From positions 157,178 through 221,177 of the forward strand of contig CAVPCU010000001.1 in the NCBI GenBank assembly GCA_963702575.1: 64,000 nucleotides of DNA, given 5' to 3'. This DNA is from VRUE01 sp963702575 (GTDB taxonomy: Bacteria; Actinomycetota; Thermoleophilia; Solirubrobacterales; 70-9). Under the pieces are notes generated by a model. That model was not told the origin of the DNA and did not search any database. It saw nothing but the letters and a program-made list of their open reading frames with translations. The translations under genes and the position numbers were made by a program. Shown here piece by piece: positions 31,957 to 39,147 of the stretch; the stretch's first letter is position 1; each line of letters starts with the position of its first letter.

Positions 31957-32472
31957 TCAGCGCGCGTGCAGCCTGTCGCTGCGCAGGCCGGGGGTGCGGA
32001 CTAGCTGGATCGGGCGCAGGGCTGAGTTCGGCACGACGTAGAACTTGACCCCGTCGCGGTGCTCGATGCCGAGGACGGCGGCCTCGCGGGTGCGCATCGC
32101 CAGGGCGACGAGGAGGGCGTAGCCGGCGCCGATCGCCGCCACGCCCGGGAAGATCAGGCCGAGGACGCCGGCGGCGATCGCGGTGGCGGCGATCGGCCAG
32201 AGGCGCCCGGCCGTGATCCGCGCCGGGTTCTCCTCGGGCAGGGAGGTCGCGGTGCGGGCGCGGGAGAGCGCGTCGCGGACGCCGTCGGCGGCGCGCGAGG
32301 GGCGGCCGAGGTAGAGGCCGAGGGCGAGCGAGATCAGCCACCAGGCCGCGGCGACCAGCGCCGTCCTGGTGTCGCCGTCGCGGCCCGCGGCGAGCGCCGT
32401 GATCGCCCCCAGCGCGGTCGCCTCGGCGCCGGTGAGGAAGACGGTGACCCGCAGGAGGTCGGTGTAGGGCAT
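31957..32472 (-). CDS. Predicted integral membrane protein
   Basis: 171 residues from ATG 32472, 2 bp after the otsB stop, so co-transcribed with otsB. Hydrophobic stretches suggest about four TM helices (about residues 10-30, 40-58, 92-112, 113-130), then a soluble C-tail with E-H-R-D-G-V-K-F-Y-V. I do not recognise the family. Glutamates are GAG. Confidence 0.65.
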   Translation of the reverse strand: MPYTDLLRVTVFLTGAEATALGAITALAAGRDGDTRTALVAAAWWLISLALGLYLGRPSRAADGVRDALSRARTATSLPEENPARITAGRLWPIAATAIAAGVLGLIFPGVAAIGAGYALLVALAMRTREAAVLGIEHRDGVKFYVVPNSALRPIQLVRTPGLRSDRLHAR

Positions 32473-32474
32473 CG

Positions 32475-33293
32475 CTAGGCCGCCAGCGCCTCGAGCATCG
32501 CCAGCCACCCGTCCGGCCCGTCCACGGTCAGGTCGGCGCCCTCGGCCAGCCCGGGCGGCGCCTCCGTGGAGACGACGCCGACGCAGAGGGCGACGTCGAG
32601 CTCGCCCGCCTCGCGCAGCTCGCGCAGGCGGCGGAAGGCATCGAGGTCGGTGCGATCGTCGCCGGCGTAGACGGCCCGCGCGATCCCCGCCCCGCCGAGC
32701 AGCGCGTCGATCGCGGCGTCCTTGCCGATCGGCACCGCCGGCCGCAGCTCGAGCACCTTGCGCCCCCAGTGAACGGCGAGGCCCGCGTCCTCCGCCGCCG
32801 CGGCGATCTCGCGCGCCCGCTCCTCCGCGGCATCCTCCGCGGCACCGCGCCAGTGCAGCGCCTGGATCGGCCCCTTGTCCTCGAGGCGGAGCCCGGCGGC
32901 GGCCAGCGAGCCGGCGTCCTGCCCGGCGGCGAACTCGGCGGCGTCGCGCTCGTGGCCCGCCAGCGACGGGCTCAGTCGGGCCGCCTCCTCCCCCGCCGCC
33001 AGCAGCTCGAGCCCGTGGTTGCCGGCGTAGGCGATCCCCTCGACCCGGACCATTCGCTTCGCCTCCTCCGCCCGGCGGCCGGAGATGCAGCCGACCAGGC
33101 GGTAGCGCCCGCCCAGCCGCTGCAGCGCCATGATCGCCCCTGCGGGCACCGTGGCCTGCTCGGGCCGCTCGGCGATCGGCGCCAGGGTGCCGTCGACGTC
33201 GGTCAGGATCGCCGTCCGGGAGGGATCTTCCCGCAGCGCCGCCAGCGGCCCGAGGACGACACCGCCTTCCCCTGTCCCGGGTTCGGGAGACAC
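32475..33293 (-). CDS. otsB: Trehalose-6-phosphate phosphatase
   Basis: 272 residues. A HAD-superfamily enzyme releasing trehalose from trehalose-6-phosphate in the cytosol. Motif I is DVDGTL (32-37), motif II S-G-R-R, and the C-terminal G-D-D-R-T-D matches the OtsB pattern, as does G-N-H-G-L-E. No otsA is visible nearby. The start GTG 33293 is 17 bp from the divergent transporter gene. Confidence 0.85.
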   Translation of the reverse strand: MSPEPGTGEGGVVLGPLAALREDPSRTAILTDVDGTLAPIAERPEQATVPAGAIMALQRLGGRYRLVGCISGRRAEEAKRMVRVEGIAYAGNHGLELLAAGEEAARLSPSLAGHERDAAEFAAGQDAGSLAAAGLRLEDKGPIQALHWRGAAEDAAEERAREIAAAAEDAGLAVHWGRKVLELRPAVPIGKDAAIDALLGGAGIARAVYAGDDRTDLDAFRRLRELREAGELDVALCVGVVSTEAPPGLAEGADLTVDGPDGWLAMLEALAA

Positions 33294-33310
33294 CGCACTA
33301 GTATCGCGCG
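33294..33310. promoter_or_regulatory. 17-bp divergent leaderless promoter
   Basis: TAGTAT (33299-33304) lies 6 bases before the plus-strand ATG 33311. On the other strand GATACT overlaps the same bases and lies 6 bases before the otsB GTG 33293. Both genes appear to share one overlapping -10 region with no room for leaders. Confidence 0.5.
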
Positions 33311-33688
33311 ATGGCGCCCGCAGCCCCCTCCCGCCACACGCTGAAACTGGCCGCGATCGGCACCGGGGCGGGCATCTTCAGCGGCCTCTTCGGGGTCGGC
33401 GGGGGGACCGTGATCGTCCCCCTGCTGATCTTCTGGTTCGGCTATGGCGAGCGCCTCGCGACCGGCACCAGCCTCGGGGCGATCGTTCTCATCGGCCTGC
33501 TCGGCGCACTCGCCCAGGGCGGCCTCTACGGCAACGTCCACCTGGTCACCGGGCTGCTGCTCTCGATCCCGGCGATCCTCGGGGTGCTGATCGGCACGGC
33601 GATCCAGCAGCGGATCCCGCAGCGTGCCGTCTCCCTGCTCTTCGCCCTCCTCCTGGTCGGCATCGCGATCGAGCTGATCGTCAAGTGA
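33311..33688 (+). CDS. TauE/SafE-type transporter, N-terminal half
   Basis: 125 residues, about half of a normal TauE/SafE permease (about 250). It has about four hydrophobic helices and the family motif G-I-F-S-G-L-F-G-V-G-G-G-T-V near residues 20-33. Family members export sulfite, sulfoacetate or related anions. A second half-size gene with the matching motif follows after 7 bp in another frame. The two may form a heterodimer or represent a split gene. Confidence 0.7.
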   Translation: MAPAAPSRHTLKLAAIGTGAGIFSGLFGVGGGTVIVPLLIFWFGYGERLATGTSLGAIVLIGLLGALAQGGLYGNVHLVTGLLLSIPAILGVLIGTAIQQRIPQRAVSLLFALLLVGIAIELIVK

Positions 33689-33695
33689 GGGCGTC

Positions 33696-34067
33696 GTGGA
33701 CCAGCTGATCGCGGCGCTGATCGCGCTCGCCGGCGGCCTCGCCGGCGGCCTCGTCGGCGTCGGCGGCGGCGTGCTCTTCGTCCCCGCGCTGACGATCTTC
33801 CTCGGCCTCTCCCAGGTCGAGGGCGAGTCGACCTCGCTGCTGATGATCGTCATCGTCGCCCTGGTCGGCGCGATCCGGCAGAACACCTACGGCAACCTGC
33901 GCCTGCGCGACGCGGTCGTGATCGGCGTCCTCTCCCCGCTCGGCGTGCTGATCGGCGTGATCGTCGCCAACGAGGTGCCCCAGCGGGCGCTCGAACTCTC
34001 CTTCGCCGCGTTGATCCTCTTCGTCGCCTACGGCCTCGCGAGGCGCGGCCTCTCGACGCCGTCCTAG
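33696..34067 (+). CDS. TauE/SafE-type transporter, second half
   Basis: 123 residues from GTG 33696. It repeats the glycine-rich motif (G-G-L-V-G-V-G-G-G-V-L-F-V-P, about residues 17-30) and about four TM helices, as the second half of a full-length TauE would. It is co-transcribed with 33311-33688. Confidence 0.7.
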   Translation: MDQLIAALIALAGGLAGGLVGVGGGVLFVPALTIFLGLSQVEGESTSLLMIVIVALVGAIRQNTYGNLRLRDAVVIGVLSPLGVLIGVIVANEVPQRALELSFAALILFVAYGLARRGLSTPS

Positions 34068-34096
34068 CGCCGCCGGGCATCGTCTACGCTCAAGAG

Positions 34097-34957
34097 GTGG
34101 ATTCGCTCGTCTGGCACACCGAGGCGCCGCAGCTCCGCTCACCCGTCCTCGTCTGCTCCTTCCGCGGCTGGAACGACGCTGCCTCGGCCGCCTCGGCGGC
34201 GCTCGCCGCGGTCGCCGACAGCTTCGACGCCGAGCAGATCGCCGAAGTCGACCCGGAGGAGTACTTCGACTTCCAGGCGACGCGGCCGACGATCGTCCTC
34301 AGCGAAGGCCAGACGCGCCAGATCGAGTGGCCGCAGAACAACCTGATCGCCGTTCGCGTGCCCGGCGCCGACCGCGACCTGGTCCTCTTCGACGGCACCG
34401 AGCCGAACCTGCGCTGGCGCACCTTCTCGGAGACGATCGCCACCGCCGCCGACGCGCTCGGGGTCGAGATGGTGATCACCCTGGGAGCGCTGGTCGCCGA
34501 GGTCTCCCACACCCTGCCGGTGCCGATCACCGGCCTCGCCTCCGACGAGCAGCTGGTCGAAGAGCTCGACCTGCAGCGCTCCAACTACGAGGGGCCGACC
34601 GGGATCGTCGGCGTCGTCCACGACCGCTGCCGCGACCTCGGCATCACCTCGGCCTCGCTCTGGGCGGCGGTGCCCCACTACGTCGCCGCGGTGCCCAACC
34701 CGAAGGCGGCGCTGGCGCTGCTGCGCCGGCTCGAGGGGCTCACCGGGATCGCCGTCGACGCGACCGAGCTGGAGGAGGAAACGGCCAGCTACGAAGAGCA
34801 GATCGGCCGCGCCGTCGCCGCCAACCCGGAGATCTCCGAACTGGTCGACAGAATCGAGGCGGAGCAGGCGGAGCAGTTGGGCGACGATCCGGATGTTCCT
34901 TCCGCCGACTCGATCGCGAACGAGTTCCAGAAATTCCTGCGACAGCGGGGGGACTGA
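34097..34957 (+). CDS. PAC2-family protein
   Basis: 286 residues from GTG 34097 (TACGCT ends 6 bases upstream). It resembles actinobacterial PAC2 (proteasome assembly chaperone 2-like) proteins: F-R-G-W-N-D-A near residues 16-22, G-A-L-V-A-E-V and a C-terminal acidic helical tail. Function in bacteria is unclear; a link to proteasome or protein-quality control is by family only. Confidence 0.75.
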   Translation: MDSLVWHTEAPQLRSPVLVCSFRGWNDAASAASAALAAVADSFDAEQIAEVDPEEYFDFQATRPTIVLSEGQTRQIEWPQNNLIAVRVPGADRDLVLFDGTEPNLRWRTFSETIATAADALGVEMVITLGALVAEVSHTLPVPITGLASDEQLVEELDLQRSNYEGPTGIVGVVHDRCRDLGITSASLWAAVPHYVAAVPNPKAALALLRRLEGLTGIAVDATELEEETASYEEQIGRAVAANPEISELVDRIEAEQAEQLGDDPDVPSADSIANEFQKFLRQRGD

Positions 34958-34964
34958 GGGTCCT

Positions 34965-37820
34965 TTAGCCCTCCGCGGCGGGGCAGACCAGCCGGTAGTC
35001 GCACCAGCCGCAGACGGTCGGCGAGGGGCGCGGCTCGAAGTCCTGGCCGAGGATGCCCTCGCCCACCTGGAGCACGGTCCGCTCGACCCGCTCGGCGTCG
35101 TCGGGCCGCACCGGCGCGGCGACCTTGTCGGCGTCGAGCACGTAGTAGTAGCTGCCGGCCTCCGCCTCGATTCCCCAGGCCTCGCGGGCGGCGAGCCGGT
35201 AGAGCGCGAGCTGCAGGTCGCTCTCCAGCGCCGCCTCGCTCTTGCGCTCGCCGGTCTTGTAGTCGATCAGCTCGTAGCCGCCGCCCGGCAGTCGGTCGAC
35301 CCGGTCGACGCGGCCGCGCACGTGGTGCTCGCCGATCCGCATGTCGAACTTGCGCTCCAGCCAGGTTGGCACGCCCTCGGACTCGCGCTCGCGCTCCCAG
35401 TAGAGCCGCATCGCCTCGCGCGCCCGGTCGCGGAACTGCAGCTCGTCGTCGCTGGCGCCGAAGCCCGAGCGCCGCCAGCCGGCCTCGAACAGCTCCATCA
35501 GCCGCTCGAGGCTGGCCTCCTCGCCCGCGCCCGCCTCCTTGTGGAAGCGCTCGAGCACGTTGTGGATGAGGATGCCGAAGCGCTGGTTGATCGTCGGCTC
35601 CTGGGGGATGCCGAAGACCCGCCCGAACTTGTACTTCAGCGGGCAGGTGAGGTAGAGGTCGAGGTCGGAGGCCGAGAGGCTGAGGGCGCCGTCGCCGCGG
35701 CGCGGCAGGAAGGCCTCCAGCGAGGGCTCGCGGCGGGCGGCGATCAGCCGCCGCCGCGCCTCGCCCTCGCGCTCGGAGTCGAGCAGGTAGGCGTCGAGCG
35801 CCGAGGCGTCGAGCTCGGCCTGCTGCTCGGGCGTGGCGACCTGGCGCAGCAGGCCGTTGACCGCCTCGATCGCCTCCTCGGTCGCCTCCTCGCCCGGCCG
35901 CTGGGCGAGCGCCGCCAGCTTCAGCAGCTCGAGGTAGCGGGCGATCGCGCGGTTGACGTCGATCGCGGTGTCGAGCCGCGGCTCCGAGAGCTCGCGCCCG
36001 GCCCGCCAGGAGGCCTCGAGCACCTCCTCGCGCAGCGCCCGGTAGGTCGCGTGCAGCCCCTCGGCGGGCCCGAACAGCTCCTCCCCGTGGGTCTCCTCCT
36101 CGCTCCCGGCCGCGGCCAGCGCCGCCGCGTAGGGCTCCGAGGGCCGCTCCGCGCCTGCCTCTCCGCGCTCGACCCGCGCGAGGACGAGGCCGCTCCGCGC
36201 CGGCCGGCCGATCCGCTCCAGCCCGTCCCCGCGCTCGAGGCCGAGGACGAAGACGTGCTCGAACTCCATCCCCTTGACCGCATCGCGGCCGAGCACCAAC
36301 ACCGACCCCGGCGCCGGCGGGTCGGCGATCCCGGCCGGCTCGACCCCGGCGTCGGCGACGGCGCTGAGGTGGCGGATGAAGTCGCGGGTCGAGCCGTGCG
36401 GGTGGCGGCGCGCCCAGGCGGCCGCCAGCTCGGCCAGCCGCGCCAGCCCGAGCAGTCGCTCGGCGACCTCCGGCTGGGCGGCGAAGAGGCGCTGGCGGCG
36501 CAGCCCGACCGCCTCGATCAGGCGGCGGACGAAGACGTCGGCGCGGCGCTCCTCGAGCGCCGCCGAGGCGGCGCCGTAGAGCTTGAGGAAGGACTGGATC
36601 CGCTCGCGCGCCTCGGGCGGGATCTGGGGGCTCTCCAGCGCCGCCTCGCAGGCCGAGACCATGTCGAGCTTGCGCCGGCGCGAGATCGTCGCCAGCCGGG
36701 CCAGGTCGGTCGAGCGCAGCTCGACCGGCGGCCGGGTCAGCGCCCGCGCCGCCGCCGCCGAGTCGGCCGGATCCGCGAGCACGCGCAGCCAGGCGATCGC
36801 GTCGCGCACCTCGGGCCGCTGGAAGAGCGCGGCGGGGCCGGCGAGGTGGAAGGGGATGCTGCGCTCCTCCATCGCCGCTGCGACCGGGCCGCCGCGCGCG
36901 GCCGGGTCGTCGACGAGGACGCAGATCTCCTCCGCGGCGACCCCCTGCGCGATCAGGTGCTCGGCCTCTCGCGCAACCGCCTGGGCCTGGGCGCGCTCGT
37001 TTGCGCATTTCCACAAGCGCACGGGGGGATCGCGGAACTGGCGCTCCAGCTCGACGATCTCCGCGTCCGGGAAAACGGAAAGGGACCATTCGCGAAGGGC
37101 CGCGTCCTCCTCCAGGGTGTAGAGGTGGTTCGGGTTATCCTCGGCCAGAGCCGCGAGGATCGCTCGTTGAGCTGGGGTGGTGTCCTCGAGTTCGTCGACC
37201 ATCACGTGTTCGAAGCGGCTCGCGATCGCGTGGCGAGCTTCGGGACGGTCTTGGAGAAGTCGGTTCAGGGTGAGGAAGACGTCGCCGCGGTCGAGCGAGC
37301 AGGCGTCGGCGAGGATTTGGTCGTGGGCAGACACCAGCTCGGCCAAGTCGGGGTCGGCGGGACCGGAGCCCGCCTTGAGGGCGTCTATTTGCTGCAGCAG
37401 GCGGGCGAGCAGGCCGGCCGGGTTGCCGCGGATGTCGTGGTGGCGCAGCGGCAGGTCGTCGAGGCGGTCGAGCAGCATCGCCAGCCGCTCGGCCGGGCCG
37501 AGCACGTCGAAGAAGGGGTCGAGGCCGGCCTCGGTCGCGTGCTCGCGCAGCAGCCGCTCGCCGAGCGTCCCCCAGGTGCCGATCCAGAGCTCCTCGTAGT
37601 CGGCCTCGAGCAGCGACTCGACCCGCTCGCGCAGGCGCCGCGCGGTCGCCGGCGCGGTGGCGAGCAGCAGCACCCGCTGCGGCGGCGTTCCCTTGGCGGC
37701 CAGCCGCGCCAGGCGCCGCGCCAGCGCCTCGGTCTTGCCGGAGCCGGCCTCGCCGACGAGCAGCAGCGCCCCCTCGCCGTGGCGGACGGCGCGCTCCTGG
37801 GCCTCGGCGAGGGCGAGCAT
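34965..37820 (-). CDS. UvrD-type helicase with C-terminal RecB-like nuclease
   Basis: 951 residues. Walker A GEAGSGKTEA (about 23-32), a D-E-L-E-D-T Walker B, R-Q-F-R motif IV and a K-G-M-E-F motif V define an SF1 helicase. The C-terminal nuclease shows E-L-I-D-Y-K-T-G and four cysteines ending C-G-W-C-x4-V-C-P, the iron-sulfur staple of AddB/Adn/Cas4 nucleases. It is probably a double-strand-break end-resection or repair enzyme related to AdnA/AdnB. No partner subunit is adjacent. Confidence 0.82.
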   Translation of the reverse strand: MLALAEAQERAVRHGEGALLLVGEAGSGKTEALARRLARLAAKGTPPQRVLLLATAPATARRLRERVESLLEADYEELWIGTWGTLGERLLREHATEAGLDPFFDVLGPAERLAMLLDRLDDLPLRHHDIRGNPAGLLARLLQQIDALKAGSGPADPDLAELVSAHDQILADACSLDRGDVFLTLNRLLQDRPEARHAIASRFEHVMVDELEDTTPAQRAILAALAEDNPNHLYTLEEDAALREWSLSVFPDAEIVELERQFRDPPVRLWKCANERAQAQAVAREAEHLIAQGVAAEEICVLVDDPAARGGPVAAAMEERSIPFHLAGPAALFQRPEVRDAIAWLRVLADPADSAAAARALTRPPVELRSTDLARLATISRRRKLDMVSACEAALESPQIPPEARERIQSFLKLYGAASAALEERRADVFVRRLIEAVGLRRQRLFAAQPEVAERLLGLARLAELAAAWARRHPHGSTRDFIRHLSAVADAGVEPAGIADPPAPGSVLVLGRDAVKGMEFEHVFVLGLERGDGLERIGRPARSGLVLARVERGEAGAERPSEPYAAALAAAGSEEETHGEELFGPAEGLHATYRALREEVLEASWRAGRELSEPRLDTAIDVNRAIARYLELLKLAALAQRPGEEATEEAIEAVNGLLRQVATPEQQAELDASALDAYLLDSEREGEARRRLIAARREPSLEAFLPRRGDGALSLSASDLDLYLTCPLKYKFGRVFGIPQEPTINQRFGILIHNVLERFHKEAGAGEEASLERLMELFEAGWRRSGFGASDDELQFRDRAREAMRLYWERERESEGVPTWLERKFDMRIGEHHVRGRVDRVDRLPGGGYELIDYKTGERKSEAALESDLQLALYRLAAREAWGIEAEAGSYYYVLDADKVAAPVRPDDAERVERTVLQVGEGILGQDFEPRPSPTVCGWCDYRLVCPAAEG

Positions 37821-37865
37821 GGTCCAACGCTACCGCCCTGCGAGCGCCAGCCATAGGATCGCTTC

Positions 37866-38672
37866 GTGGACGTCTTCTCCGCAGACTGGCCGGCGATCTG
37901 CCGGCGCATCGTCACCGCCCAGGAGGCGGTCTTCGCGCGCACGCCTGGCCGCGAGCAGCGGACCGTGTACGAGGGCGTCGGCAAGGGCGGCGATCGCACC
38001 CTGGCGATCGACCGCGAATGCGAGGACGCGGTCTTCGCCGAGCTCGAGCAGCTCGCCGGCGCGGGTGCCGAGTTCGCCGCGATCTCCGAGGAGCGCGGCG
38101 AGGTCGAGCTCGGCGGCGGGGGGGAGGCGCGCGTCGTGATCGATCCGATCGACGGCTCGCTCAACGCCCGCCGCACGCTCCCCGCGCACAGCCTCAGCAT
38201 CGCGGTCGCCTCGGGCCGGTCGATGGCGGACGTCGAGTTCGCCTACGTCTACGACTTCGGCGCCGGCGAGGAGTTCGCCGCCGCCAGGGGCGAGGGCGCG
38301 ACCCTCGACCGGCGCCCGATCGAGGTCGCCCCCGACGGCGAGAGGCTCGAGCTGCTCGGCGTCGAGGCGGCCGAACCGGCCCGCCTGCTGCCCCTGCTCG
38401 AGGCCCTCGAGGGCAGCGTCTACCGCATGCGCGTCGTCGGCTCGATCGCGATCACCGCCGCCTACGTCGCCGCCGGGCGTCTCGACGGGATGATCAGCCC
38501 GCGCCCCTGCCGCTCGGTCGACGCCGCCGCCGCGCAGCTGATCGTCCGTGAGGCCGGCGGGGTGGTCGCCTTCGAGGAGCTGGCGCTGGAGGAGGCCAGC
38601 CTCGGCCTCGACGCGCGCTACGAAATGGCCGCCGCCGCCGGTCTGCGAGCCCTGGCCACCATCCAGGCGTAA
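37866..38672 (+). CDS. Inositol-monophosphatase-family protein
   Basis: 268 residues from GTG 37866 with TAGGAT ending 6 bases upstream. Metal motifs are S-E-E (about 77-79), DPIDGSLN (about 97-104) and a C-terminal R-S-V-D-A-A-A in place of the usual W-D-x-A-A. These fit the IMPase/FBPase superfamily. The substrate could be inositol phosphate, PAP or fructose bisphosphate. Confidence 0.75.
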   Translation: MDVFSADWPAICRRIVTAQEAVFARTPGREQRTVYEGVGKGGDRTLAIDRECEDAVFAELEQLAGAGAEFAAISEERGEVELGGGGEARVVIDPIDGSLNARRTLPAHSLSIAVASGRSMADVEFAYVYDFGAGEEFAAARGEGATLDRRPIEVAPDGERLELLGVEAAEPARLLPLLEALEGSVYRMRVVGSIAITAAYVAAGRLDGMISPRPCRSVDAAAAQLIVREAGGVVAFEELALEEASLGLDARYEMAAAAGLRALATIQA

Positions 38673-38682
38673 CGAATCTCCA

Positions 38683-38718
38683 GAACAGGTGTTCGGTAGA
38701 ACATATGTTCGCTACACT
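38683..38718 (+). promoter_or_regulatory. Two LexA-like (SOS) boxes over a promoter
   Basis: GAACAGGTGTTC (38683-38694) and GAACATATGTTC (38699-38710) both match the Gram-positive SOS core GAAC-N4-GTTC, with centres 16 bp apart. TACACT (38713-38718) is a fitting -10 box, so LexA binding would block the promoter of 38762-39142. Confidence 0.65.
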
Positions 38719-38761
38719 CGCGAGCTCCCCTGCCAGCAATACCTCGAAGGGATTGATTCGA

Positions 38762-39142
38762 ATGCCCACCCAGAGCAAAGCAAGCACCAGCAAGGCGAAA
38801 GCCGAGGCGCCGAGCGCTCCGGCGCCGACCCGCACCGAGCAGGCCCGCGCGGTCGCCGAAAGCGCGGTCGACCTCCCGGTCGGCGCCGTGCTCGAGGTCT
38901 CCGAACGCGTCACCGACCTGGTCGAGCCGTTCAGCGGCCGCACCGCCGCCGAACGCCAGATCAAGTCCTACGGCACCCGCCTGCGCCGCACGGTCAAGCG
39001 GACCGAGCGACGCGGCGCCACCGCGCGTCGCAAAGCGGCCACCGAAGCGCGCAAGACCCGCACCCGGATCGAGCGCGAGGCCCGCAAACGCCGCAAGGAA
39101 CTCGTCAATCAGGTCGGCGACCGCCTCCCCGTACTGCGCTAG
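38762..39142 (+). CDS. Small Lys/Arg/Ala-rich protein, probably damage-inducible
   Basis: 126 residues from ATG 38762 (GAAGGGA 9 bases upstream; an ATG at 38705 lies inside the operator). Residues 1-25 are Ala/Lys/Ser-rich. The middle (A-V-D-L-P-V-G-A-V-L-E-V-S-E-R-V) is amphipathic and resembles phasin/heparin-binding helical proteins. The C-terminal 50 residues are strongly basic and helical, suggesting nucleic-acid binding. No family recognised. The two SOS-like boxes imply LexA control. Confidence 0.6.
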   Translation: MPTQSKASTSKAKAEAPSAPAPTRTEQARAVAESAVDLPVGAVLEVSERVTDLVEPFSGRTAAERQIKSYGTRLRRTVKRTERRGATARRKAATEARKTRTRIEREARKRRKELVNQVGDRLPVLR

Positions 39143-39147
39143 GCCTA

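Noticed and set aside
34893..37856. 987-codon plus-strand open frame
   Set aside because: Antisense shadow of the UvrD-like helicase-nuclease.
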